Source of the DNA: Trichoplax sp. H2
Taxonomy: Eukaryota; Placozoa; Uniplacotomia; Trichoplacea
Direction: 5' to 3'
NCBI GenBank assembly: GCA_003344405.1
Contig: NOWV01000001.1
Span: 372,001 to 436,000 of the forward strand
DNA: 64,000 nucleotides
Shown here: piece after piece, positions 11,601 to 23,600 of the stretch
Position numbering within the stretch: position 1 is the first letter of the stretch
How the letters are laid out: each line of letters begins with the position of its first letter
Notes under the pieces: model-generated
Seen by the model: the letters and a program-made list of their open reading frames with translations, nothing else
Database searches by the model: none
What the model was told of the DNA's origin: nothing
Program-made: the position numbers and the translations under genes

Positions 11601-14600
11601 ATCATTGGTTCAATAGACTTGCGACCTTTTAAATCGTATAGTGGTAAAGGTTACTACTGTATATCGTAAACAGAAAATTTTAAATGAAGAAATATTTTTA
11701 CATAACATTATTACTCTTACCCATGGGCTATCTTCAGTTATTGGCAGCACTAGAGGTGTTTTTCGAATAACTTCGCGAATTAGCTTTCTAAGTTGGAGAC
11801 GATATGCATAAACTTCTTCAACTGTTGGCCATTGAAATTTACCGCCGAAGCGATAGCTTTCCTAGATAATAAGTTAAAAGATGAGTTATTTTAAAGCAAC
11901 ACATTAATAAAGGAATTTTTATTTGAGAATGCTGCACTGGAATAGGATTAGACGTATATTAACAAAATCAGCCAACCAACCAGAGTAACCGTTAAATATT
12001 TTAATCAATATTAGAGAAATTTCTATTCAAGACTACATTTTTGGTTGAAGTGTTTAAAAATATCCTGCAGCCACGGAGTAAGTATACCGCAGTTAATATA
12101 TTCTATTCATAAGCATTTTAGAAATTTTTATATTAGTGTTACACATAAAGTACCATACTCATGCTTGTAGGAAAAAATAAAATTATCGTATCTCGTTGGT
12201 TAAAGTTACTTTGTCGTGAACACGATATCAATGCATTAAAATTATTTGCTATGATATATTGATTAGTTTACTTTATACAGATCGTATATCATCATCATTT
12301 CAATCAGGAATAATTTACTCCAAGTAGAGATGACGAAGATCTACACCTGATACTGTATATGATTTAAGCATGAAAATTACTTAGACTAATATGAAATAAA
12401 AGTATCCTGATTTATGAGTAAAATTCTTCTTTAGTATAATTCTTTTATAAGAAATACTAAAGAAATAATATCAGTACGAGATAGTAAAACAAAATAGGAA
12501 ACTTTTGTTTTAAGAAGTATGTTTAAAAATTAAATTTCATGAGTGAGATAATCATCCACCAATAGCTTGGCAACTCTGACTTACTGTGTCATCCCAAGAC
12601 ATTTCATCGACACCAGTCTCTAATAAAGTTTCCAGATGTAAATCGATACGGTCCTATTAGGATAACAGGTCATATGGAATGTTAGTAGTTATTAAAAAAG
12701 GAGAAAAATTTGGATTAGTAAAAAAATAAGAAAATAGAGGCTGCCATATACCTTGATTAATCCGGCCAGTTTGAGTTTGTTAACGTAAAGTGTCGCGGTA
12801 TGGCCATAATAGAATATTAATGGTAATCTAAGATAATCAGGACTTTTGTAGAATACAGAGGTATCTATAATTTTAAAACAAAATTTTTTAATTCGATTAT
12901 AGATCACGCGAGGATATTCAACCATAAAATTGGGTAACAATGTATGATCGATTAATGCACTTAATTATGTAAAGTATCATCGAATACTCAAAGAAGTTTT
13001 AAATGTTATTCAATTTTAAGGACCGAATTCAGTAAATATTTAAAGCTATTATAATTATTAGAATTCGACAAAAATGATCAAAATTTACCCTTCAGTGCCG
13101 TAAATAGGGTTTCGTATAACGAGTAAGAATTCTCGAAATATTCAAGGATATCCCTAAAGGATGAGAGGCATATACTTAATCGTTAGTATCAAATAAATTT
13201 GTTATATTTCAGCACCACGTACTATAATCGTTCAGACAAAAACATGCCAATGTAATTAAGTGCTCTCTAATTTACTGTTATATCTAACGTTTGATTAGTT
13301 TACGACAGATTTTATTCCGTAAACAAATATTGATTAGATTGAAAATATTTATTTACAATTTATTCCAAATTGTTTTTATTGAATTAATCTAATAAACAGG
13401 TACAAGAAGTAGAGTAATGATGGCATCCTGAGGAGAGCTAATTGCGGTTTAAAGATTCACCTTAACCTAAATTTAATTTGAAGTCTTAAGATTTCTGACC
13501 GAATGAATTCTGGTACCGATTTACGGTAAGTAGTTATAATTTTCTTACTATACTTTGATTAAAATGTGTGCTGTTTGAAGTAGAGCGTGATGTAAAACTT
13601 TGAAATAACCTTTGTGAATTATTTAACGACTAATGACGTAGCATGCATACTCATATGTATATGTACGCGCATAGTTAATAATCCAAAGCGTAGAGCTATG
13701 TTAAATCATTAGTTGAACTATTATCTTATTATCTTGATATTTTCATCATTTGTTAAGCGCGCATTATAAAATTCTTTTCCCATAGTTTTTTTATATTTGA
13801 ACTATACCTTTGGATGAAATAAATAGGCATTTGGTGCGAATAGAACTGTCGTACAGATTGTAGGAGAGGGCTTAACTTGTTTTATATTTAATTGAATGTG
13901 CCCTTTGGGTATAACTCGGTAAGCTATGATGACCATTTCGTACATATAAAGTGCTTAAAGTAAAGGCAAGTACATACAGTAATACTGTAATATCCCTTAG
14001 CCAGATCTCATTTAATTTAGTAATCATGATAAACATTACATTAATGCAGTAGCCTATTGACCACTCCCGCCATTCATTAATCATAAACGTCTGTCGCTCA
14101 AAGTATAACATAGCGCATAATAATAGTACTGTAAGGTCGTTATTATTTGCTATTTGTTATTATACTAGTTATGAAAAAGAAAATAAAGCTCCGCCTGGTA
14201 TGCTAGTAATGCATAATAGTTACTTATTTTATTAAAATTAAAGAAACGATACAAGTGATGATACTAGTGCTAGTCTAGGCATTACGCGATCGTGATTGAT
14301 GTAGCCGGTGTAGCACCTTTTATCCCTTGTATTAAATTAATATTTACAATTTGGTTGTATTCGATGGTCCGTAAAATTTTCTTCGACGACGTGAATGCTA
14401 CTTATACAATTTAATTTGTCTACGTGACTAATTGCATGTGCTACTTCGATAAGGGAAATTAACTGGGAATCAAATCGAACATAGATATTGCTTCATAACT
14501 CTATTATATTGTAACAATAAACTCTGAAATGGACAGAGAAGAGCAGTCTTTGAAAATCAAAATAGCCTAAATAAGTAGTTGCCGTTTTCAGGTATACAAC

Positions 14601-15693
14601 AAGTATATGTTGATAATTTCTCGTCTAGGAACCTAAATGAGTATTACTGTTTAATTAAAGCATTTAACAACTGTATGTCAACAATTTCTCGTCTAGGATA
14701 GCGTTCGGTTGAATAATCATTAACGTCGATTGACTTATTGCGGGAATAGTTTCTATCGATCGTAAATTATGTATGGTACTTTAGAAGCTAGTGGCTATCC
14801 GAATAATATCTTCGGTAGTTAATTCAAAGAGTTAAAATTAACTTTATTATCGTATTAATAAAAACCGATGTATCAATGAACAAAGTATATCGTGAATTGT
14901 TTAATTTATATTTCAATATAGTGGAACTCATTCATCTATATCCTTGTAGTCAGATTATGTATTTACGTGTTATGTGGAAAGGTTTGCTATTTGTTTGCTC
15001 TACAGTAACAGTTTAATAGAGGTTTTCATTAATTCTTAAGAAACGCGTAAAAGACTTGTGATTCACAGATGAATACGAGTAGGTATCAACTACTAGTCAA
15101 TAAATACATTAATTAATGAATCGAGTCAATTTATAAGCTATATTGACTAATAGCAGATTAGAGAAACCGTCACTACGAAGATAGAGATTATCCGAGTTAA
15201 TGGGGGTACTCATTAAGATATCGGTAGTGAATTATTCCATGGTAAACTTTTCTACTCCATTATCTTCGACAATAAACAGGAAGGACGCAATGTAATTAGT
15301 TAAGCCTTATGTATATCTATAACCTATTTCGTTCTGCTATCAGGATTAATTAAATCGTAGCAGTAATAGTAAAGACCCTCACTAGATGTCCAGCTCAGCA
15401 TCGAATAGCAATATTTTCTTGAAAGTAGATACCGTACCGCTATAAATTTCATTTAAAAAGTATTCAAGATTTGTTAACTATAACATGGCGATATCCTACA
15501 CATGTTATACGTACATAGTTCTAAAGCTTGAAATTGGTGAGAGGCTTAGTTTAAATTAAATTGATTTATTTAAATTTTATCCTAAATATACTCACTGTTT
15601 GCTACATCTGCTGAGATCGCAGCATGGCAATGAATGGTTTACTTGGGGGCCAGTAAGTATACTTTCCTTTCTATAGTTGGATTTTTCAGTCAT
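5679..15693 (-). CDS. ovoA: OvoA, 5-histidylcysteine sulfoxide synthase / mercaptohistidine methyltransferase (21 exons, 809 aa)
   Basis: Iron enzyme joining cysteine to histidine in ovothiol synthesis, with a C-terminal N-methyltransferase domain. Exons in coding order: 15693-15596, 13153-13089, 12864-12752, 12653-12585, 11861-11721, 10864-10833, 10584-10487, 10361-10247, 9952-9849, 9713-9654, 9492-9381, 9103-8956, 8637-8551, 8458-8294, 8207-8045, 7751-7621, 7508-7356, 7255-7103, 6607-6472, 6154-5995, 5805-5679; all phases agree. DinB-like domain (about 34-200): YYGHTA (His76), TGVDEMSWDD and the HX3HXE iron motif EHERLHFE (His171, His175, Glu177). FGE-like sulfoxide synthase domain (about 220-520): PSFGWDNEYG, WPVEVNYHEAKAYC, MGNVWEWTED, FRRHFFQHAGFR. 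Methyltransferase (about 560-809): GCGTGR at 602-607, then a diverged half with HDLVLLTCLDR. The FGE motifs can mislead annotation to SUMF1; the DinB and methyltransferase parts exclude that. The start is the first ATG in its frame after a stop, and exon 1 is the least certain exon. Confidence 0.93.
13154..15595. other. ovoA intron 1 (2.4 kb)
   Basis: Much longer than the other ovoA introns. AT-rich with no supported exon. Around 14600-14700 an imperfect direct repeat is seen: AATTTCTCGTCTAGGA occurs twice, about 71 bp apart, each preceded by a related TATGTnnAnA block. Either it is a large first intron or a 5' non-coding exon lies inside it. Confidence 0.6.
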
Positions 15694-18600
15694 AGTATCA
15701 AAAACAGGATTGTGCGCTTGATTTTCTTGATCTATTACTGTAGAATTAACAAAATATGTATAAGCGTCCAATGCATTTATAGTCCACAGATTGCTTTAGA
15801 ATAATAAATTCAAAGATTAAATGAATACATAGATCGCCTACATTTTCGTTACGAACTGGTTATTAAGTTAAAAGTTACTGGTGAGGAATCTCAATTTTAC
15901 TGAGAGAATTGTACGGAGTAGACTAACTCAACGGAACCGAGTAAATTATCTTTAAAGTACGGGTATAGTAATTATAATAGAACGTCATGCTTTGATTTGT
16001 CATTAAATGCACTCGTCTCATGGAGCGAATCAAAAAAGAATAGAACTCTAATTCTTCTGTAATCATAGTGGCAATCATTTTCATAAATGACATTTATACG
16101 ATCTTAAAATTATCCTTGCTTAATATATTCTTTCCACTCTTAATTTTTCTACAACATCGTGGAGTTATTAAATCAAATAAAGTGATCGTGAATATGCTAT
16201 TACAATTTTTTCTTCCCATAGACCGGTTGATTAACTTGTGCTTTGCTGTCATACTACCTTAGTAATGCTTCATCGTCAAACTAAAGTACGTAAAATGAAT
16301 GTATTCACAGTCGGTACGGCACGTTTTGCCATGCTTATCATTTCATATTTTATGCTAATAATAAAAAAATTTACCGAGTTTAAACCATGAAGCATCGCAT
16401 TGCGATGATATTTATGCAAGATATGGATTGATGAATGCTACATTGGTTGATTTTTACGTTTTATAGTCAAGTTTTGGCAGATTTAGTAATTTTAATCAAT
16501 GAATAGGAAAGCTTCCTGCTGTTTAAAGTAGAGAAGTAAGTTCATCAGTTCGAATGTTATTAAATAATATTTGTACGGTGTAGTTTTTTAATTAGTAGAA
16601 TAGACAAAACGGATTTGAGTGCTTATAAAGTGGCGCTATTCGGTTAAAAATGTTCTATCCATTAAAAAAAATGATCCCCCAAAAATGTCCCATAAAAGCG
16701 AATGAATGGAAAAGAATGGATAGAGTGTGTCTTAGTGATTATAGTACGATCGTTTATGTTGTCTAACCCTAGTAATCATTTCGTAATTTCATACTTTTAA
16801 TCATAGCTACTTCTTTTGCTATTATAGCTCTAATAAAGAAGATATTTACTATCGTCGTTTTAAAGTCTGATAAGTAGATCAGGAACAATTTTCCCGTTTG
16901 ATGTACTAGCGTATATGTAATGTGAAAGGCCATATTAAATGGGTGTGACAGAAACATTCAATACAGCACTGCTTTTATTTTGAGGTATGGTAACTAGTAC
17001 AAGCAACTCTATTTCTAACTATTAGTTCGAATTTAATAGCAGTCTGGTCTAGCATTTGATGGTCACTACTAATTCTGTATATCATGATGAAATTTCTAAT
17101 CTAGTAGCGTTAATATGGCTATATAAATTGTCAAGATTAACTAACTAACCTGTTGAATGTCGTGATTGTGATAAAATTACGACGCATAAAACATTGCGAT
17201 CTTTTCAATCAATTGGATAGACCTTGCATGCGTTCTTTACAACTGGGAATACAACGTCAAGTCGAGAATTTATAACTTTGTGGCAAGGCTATTTTTAGCG
17301 TCTATCGTACGAGTATGTCGTACATGTACTTAACCTAACTAGATATTTTGACAATTGATCTCGTTATCCTATAATTAATTAGCAGTAGCTATATGCCTTA
17401 TTACGTATCCCTATTGTCTTGTATTAAATAAGATTAAAATAATAACAAAAAATTCATACTTGTCGTAACTGTGCTTAATTTCCATAGTCGATTTTTGACG
17501 CAATTTATATACATTGAGCTGTTTTCTTTTACCTCTACTATTGTGCGTACAATGGTACTGTAGTATTAGCATTATGAAGAACGTTAAAAAATAATAATCA
17601 ACTTGCCTGTGTGATAGTTTTAATTTTAATTTGTAACTCAATCGTTATATCTTAGACTTGGCAAAGTTTGTCTACTTGCCAGTCATATCTTTATCTACAA
17701 GATTTAGCAATTTTATAGGGATATCGATGATATCGGTGTTGAGTATTATCGACTAGTCTAGTATTGGATAATAGAAATGTAAGTAGAGGCGTTAAATTAC
17801 GTGCATTAGGTTTGGGACTTGACTTAAATAATTAATCATTGTATAAGGATTTCCCAAAAGGCTACCATTTAGATCCCAGACACTGTTGCTAGGGGGTTGG
17901 GGTTGAGTTGCACAAGTAATAAATAACAATGTGATTAATTGTATTTGCATCGTAACAAAATATCCAATATAGCCATTGTTATAATACGAATAACGTTGTC
18001 CGTAACTGTTTGGAGATTGACATTAGCGACGAAAGTTAAGATTTAGTTCTATTAAAAAGCTTGTTTGTATTTTTTGTTCATTTGCAGATTGACTTGTAAT
18101 GTCCTTAGCGGTAAAGTCGATAGTTAGCTTGGATTCCGTACACTGTACGTAATCCTAAGTTATCATCAAAGTATTCGATTGATTTTTGCATCTATACTGG
18201 CACAGTATATCTGCAAGACAACGGATAGACGAATTTGACGTAGATTCACTGCAACTAATGTTTATTGGTTAACTATTGTGATTGAAATATTATTGAATTA
18301 TCGCAACTGTTTTTATATAATGCGTATCTGTAATAATTCAAATAATAGAATGGAAAGAAATCAATGAAAGTTATGTCAAATTTTACCAACCATGTCGAAT
18401 AATTCAAGTCGTTTCGAAATGAGTTCGAGAAACTAGCATCAGTTTATATCAATAATAATGGAATTACCAATGGTCTGATTCATTAATTATATTACCTACT
18501 TTTAAATGTTCTTTGATTACTATCAGATTTGGCGGATTGACTGGTCTTAATACTGATTATTTGACGACCGATTTGGACGGAAACAGTAGTACAAATTTGG

Positions 18601-19404
18601 GCATACTGTCAGTCTCGATATAGTTCGTTTATTTTTGAATAGATGTACAGTAAAAATAGCCCGGTGAAGTGATCCCATCAATGGTTTACGTAGACTAAAA
18701 AACATGGTCCCTTTACCAGTGTGAAGTCGGATATAAGTCTCCTTTATTAGGGTCTCTACTATTGGATAGTTATGCAATTAACTAGTGATCATTGAAAGTA
18801 TTTGCAATGTCATGGATAAGATTTCGCGTAACGAGGTATAAATTTTGTTGGGTGTTATTGTTGTTATAATAATCAACTGACGATGAATATAAGCGAAAGA
18901 GATTGAACTGTCGTTCGATTCTCTCGTACTCTCCTGTCGTGTAATTTAGTAGAACTAGTAGACTTTGAGAGTAATACTATTACTCTAATGGAATTGGTCA
19001 TAAAGGGTTATCGAAGCTCCAGTTATTGCGTGAATACTTGTGTAAAAGTGATTAGCAAAACGGAGACGGACTTCCCTTTCTTAACAGTATTCTATGCTTA
19101 ATTTTAAAGACAATGCCTCGAGTAAGTCTTTTAGGAAAATACAGTTTCAGAAAGTTATCTCTCTTTGCACCATATCGCAAATACGATCAGTAATTAATAA
19201 ATTATGATCAAGGCCTCAAGGGAGTAGTTGTCCGGGGGCAATAGATTGATTGTCGTTTTCTTTTCTTTTTATTTATTTATTAGCGATGTCTGGCTGTGAT
19301 ACTGTAGCCGTGTAGCAGTGGAACACGAACTCAGGGGCCATTCCAACTTCTTTTTGCATTGGTTTTCCTACTACAGTGTATGTACTGTAAATAGTTGATT
19401 GATT
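15694..19404. other. Gene-poor region upstream of ovoA
   Basis: No exon chain could be built on either strand. The open frames present are short, lack paired splice sites and match nothing recognised. The part next to 15694 should contain the ovoA promoter and 5' UTR. One small open frame with a signal-peptide-like start is listed separately. Confidence 0.5.
17792..17950 (-). CDS. Candidate small secreted peptide or first exon (52 aa)
   Basis: ATG-to-TAA frame of 52 codons. Residues 1-15 look like a short signal peptide (MQIQLITLLFITCAT), followed by a Pro/Gln-rich stretch QPQPPSN. A donor-like GTAATT sits just before the stop, so this could be exon 1 of a longer secreted protein. I do not recognise a family and see no dibasic sites or repeated peptides typical of neuropeptide precursors. 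A chance frame is at least as likely. Confidence 0.2.
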   Translation of the reverse strand: MQIQLITLLFITCATQPQPPSNSVWDLNGSLLGNPYTMINYLSQVPNLMHVI

Positions 19405-20345
19405 AATACTGTCCTGTACAGTACAGTACTGTACTGTACAGAAGGTGTCTCATCAAAGTTATACTGTACAGTACAGTACAGTAAGTACATTGTGCTTTAA
19501 AATACAGTACTGTACACTGTACAGGGTGTCTCATCAAAGTTATACGGTACTGTACTGTACAGTACTACAGTATACCCTACAGTGTACCGTACATTGTGCT
19601 GTAAAATACTGTACACTGTACAGTACAGTACAGTACTGTACAATACAAGGTGTTTCATCAAAGTTATACTGTACTGTACAGTACTGTACAGTACTGTATT
19701 TTAAAGCACAATGTACAGTACTGTACACTGTAGTACTGCACTGTACAGTACAGTATAGTGTACTGTATTTTATGGACTGTACACTGTACTGTACAGTCAA
19801 CCTGTTGTCAGGTCGTTGGTGTTTGTTCGATTCGGTGCTGAACCACATTACTACAGTACAGTACTGTACACTGTACAGTAGAACAAGTGTACCGCGTACT
19901 GTAGTGTATTCATTTTGGACTGCACCGCACGTGTAAATCAGGGTGAACCACCACTACTGTACTGTACACTGTACAGTAGTCCAAATTATCACCATACTGT
20001 GTACAGTATGTACAGTAAGTCGTCGTTGTTCTGTACCGTACTGACAGTACAGTACTGTATGTCCCAAGCTATTCACTGGTGCTTACAGTAGTACTGAACC
20101 AGGTGGACTTTGGGATTTTTTCACCACACTCATGATGACTCTGCATAGGTGTTACAGTCTAAGTAGCAGTGTGTACTACTGTAGTTTTGAGAGGAAAACC
20201 AACAAGTTCTATCGCTAGACTGAAGAAACGATTGAAAAGTTGTTTTTTGTCCTTCAGTACAGTACAGTGTCTGTACAGTACTGTCAGCAGTGACTCTACA
20301 GTGTACAGTACATTGGACAGGAGACAGTAGTGTACTGGAGATGGA
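19405..20345. repeat. Cluster of CTGTACAG / GTACTGTAC self-complementary repeats
   Basis: About 0.9 kb in which the palindromic octamer CTGTACAG and the alternating string TACTGTACAGTAC recur many times, with spacers. The core contains a higher-order repeat: the block GGTGTCTCATCAAAGTTATA occurs three times (near 19444, 19525 and 19649, the last with one change), each followed by the palindromic string. Long open frames on both strands here come from the repeat and are not genes. It ends about 350 bp before the RAD23 start codon. The same octamer recurs near 37200, 40490-40530, 41175-41345 and 43320. Confidence 0.9.
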
Positions 20346-20690
20346 ATGCAGTTGTACGTACCGTCCAACTTCCCCTAGCCGTCCTGGTCGTCTTTATCTT
20401 GCAGTGTGTGTGTGACAAAGCAGATCAATCTACATACGCTTGAAGTGCAATCCAATCATTCACCACACAACTGACGCCATTGCAGCCAACCTGTTCCGTC
20501 TACTCTTGTTCATTTAGGTAGGTGGCCATGCTTCCTTGATAGATTAATCGACATTTTAGACTGGTAAAAGATCATGTAGAATAAAGAATGTACCATTTTA
20601 GAGGAGATCAATTGTATTGACAACGTTTTTATTGTACTGTATGCTGGTCAGGATAGTCGTTTGGCCCACAAAGAAGCAAAAACTGCAACC
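20346..20690 (+). promoter_or_regulatory. RAD23 upstream region
   Basis: Non-coding stretch between the palindromic repeat cluster and the RAD23 ATG at 20691. By position it should contain the RAD23 promoter and 5' UTR. No clear TATA box or initiator could be assigned. The ATG has A at -3. Confidence 0.35.
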
Positions 20691-23600
20691 ATGCTAATAA
20701 CCATCAAGACACTACAGCAACAAACCTTTAAGATCGATATCGAGCCTACTCAAACGGTAATATAGCTATACTGATTAGAGTATGTTTATTGTCAAGCAGA
20801 AGTACTTTTAAACTCCTTTAAATGGACGACAGAGATTGAGCTACAAGAGTAGAAATAGTCTAACAATGGAGATGGCCATGATGGACAATCATAATACACG
20901 ATACGACAAGAGTAGCTAGATTGCAAGGGCCAAATGGCAACCGTTAGCCAATTTTGACCAGGGTGGTAAGAATGATTTCCATACGGGTTACAACACATGA
21001 TCTGGATGTCATAGCAACGACACGGTGTAGCCCACTGTAGGCATAGAGGAAGGATTGAAAGGCAAAAAGTATTTTCAACGCTCATCACCTTGGATTACCA
21101 TTAGCTAGTTGACAAGAGAGATTGGAAAGGGCCTCAAAAGCAATTTGTCAATCTTAGAAGGGATGAACTGGATGTCAGAACAACCAAACGGTGTAGGCTA
21201 CTGTAGGCATAGTGAAGAGGAAGGATTGAAAGGCAAAAAGTATTTTCAACGCTCATCACCATCACCTTGGATTACCATAGCTAGTTGACAAGAGAGATTA
21301 GAAAGGGCCCCTAAAAGCCATTTTGTCAATCAAGATTACCTAATACTACAGTATTGTGTTTTTGCCTACAAGTCATGACTATGCAGTTACGAGACATGAG
21401 CTAGATGATATTGCAATCATGTATACTGTATACAACAATAGTCATCTCAGTCTCAAAATGTTGAAGGCCTTCACCATAACGAGAACAACAAAAATACAGT
21501 AGTTACTGTCATGGCTACTATTTGCGCTACAAATGAGGCGCATTCTTTCCATGCACTTGAAAGGAATCAACTGGGGAGACCATTGCAACGATAGTGTTGG
21601 TCATAGTAGTGATTTCAATCCAAAAGTAGTCATGGCCAGGCTTACAGTAACGATTATTGCCATGACCGATTGGCATTTTTACAAAGAGTTTTGAATTGTC
21701 ATTACCATGGAGTGGAATGGATTTCACTAAATGTTTACTCCATAGATACTTCTTATACAAGTAGTCATTTTAAATTTAAAAGTATTGATGATATTCGCGT
21801 TTTTACCCGAGTGGAATTCACGCTTTCTTTGATCATTCACTAGGATAAAAATGAATGAATTCATTGCAGGTACTGAAATTTCAACCAGTTCATTTAAAAT
21901 GCTATAAACTGATGAAAGCTAAGCAATAGTACAGGATTGCATTGGTAGAAATATTCAGAGCATCATTACAACTGCGCGCGGATAGTTTTTAGCTGATGAT
22001 AGAACTGATCTTGTCTTTAAAGTAAATCGTTTCTAGTGCTGTTAGAACAATTTGTACAGCATTCTCTCCTATTTGTAGCACGAAACATAATTCAAGCCTG
22101 GATTTCTCAAAATACAAACTGAAAAAACAATTAGTTGCTGCTACATGACTGAGCAAAACACTACAATCAATTGCTGTCACAAGTGCATTACCACTTAGTC
22201 GTGTATTGATTGATACTTCGTTTCTACCTCAATATCAGCAATATTACGCATCTTTTAGTAGCACAACAACGGTGCAAAAACTACAAACGATCAATTGGGC
22301 ATTGACTAACTTGTCAATAACTATTTCGGTGCTTGTACATTAGATCATTTAGTGTTTTGATGTGATCTACTATATATAGATCTGCATACTCTCCAGTTGA
22401 AGTATGAATTTATCGCGTATTTTCTACTCAAGTCATCATGCAGTCATGGATTACCTTTGGCAGAAACAACTTATTGATTTAACTCCTATAGCAATATATT
22501 TCAAATAGTCAATCGTTGTTCAACACATCCTACCGCTACGTACTTTCTGTTTATTGTGTATGCTTACTGACTATGTACACTGGTAAGGACAAGCTGGCAA
22601 AATAAATATCTCTGCAGCCATTTCCTGAAGACTTTAGCGTACTTGGATTGATATCCAGTAGCATAAAATATGCTCTAGTCCAAAACTATCTAAGCTGAAA
22701 TTGTCTATTCTAGTTATATGTATATTTATGCTATATATCGAAAGAAAAGCTCTGGTATTGCGTTGTAGAGAATACAAAGTCAGTAATTCACTGTTAATGC
22801 GACTTATCATCGTTATTATAATAATTATAGCCAGCAGTAACAATTTATCACGCAAGATTATGCCTGTAATATTGCAACTAAATTAAGCTACTGTCCATCA
22901 ATGGTACTATTGATTGATTACGGATCTTAAGATTTACGTACTCGAGTAGTGTACTCTTAGTGTCGCTTTATTATCAATCTGAAAGAATGATGAAACCATG
23001 AAAGCAAGACCTTATCATATCTTATAGCCTAAGGAGAGTTTTATCTTTATATGCGTAATTTTCTAATGTTGGTGCTTTAGAAATACATTTAACACAGTAT
23101 TGACTAGAAGCTCGTTCTGTCTAAATATTCAATCTCGACTAGCTATATACTTCGCGTTGAATAGGTTTGAGAGTATCACCAAATAGCTTATCAAAATCGC
23201 ACCCTATATTCTATGCAAGTACCTACATATTCATTATCGTCATGAGAGTGTAGTAAATTTGCTTATTCATATACATTATCACCACATTTAAAAACTACCT
23301 TGCGTCCATTGCCAATAGTTCAGTAGTCTAGAATTTTATCGTTCTTTCACAGATTACAAAATTACTCAATACAGTAGATAGTATTACAATAATAGTGAGT
23401 TATTTGGCTTCAATTGAGACCTCTGCCAAAGGTGTGCTTCATTGGATCCCTGATTAGATTAATTAACTATAAATACACGTAAATTAAAAAATATATCAAG
23501 TAATAACAATTTGCTATGACATAGACAACTGATTTACTCTCTGCCTTAAACCTGAATTTTTTTCACTCAACAGTCCATGATTTCTGTTACATCGCTCTGA

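Noticed and set aside
13872-14111. 79-codon frame in ovoA intron 1
   Set aside because: No similarity recognised and not needed for phase continuity between exons 1 and 2.
19445-19936. 163-codon plus-strand open frame
   Set aside because: It is made of the CTGTACAG repeat read as YCTLYSTVQ-like low-complexity sequence; the opposite strand is open too for the same reason.
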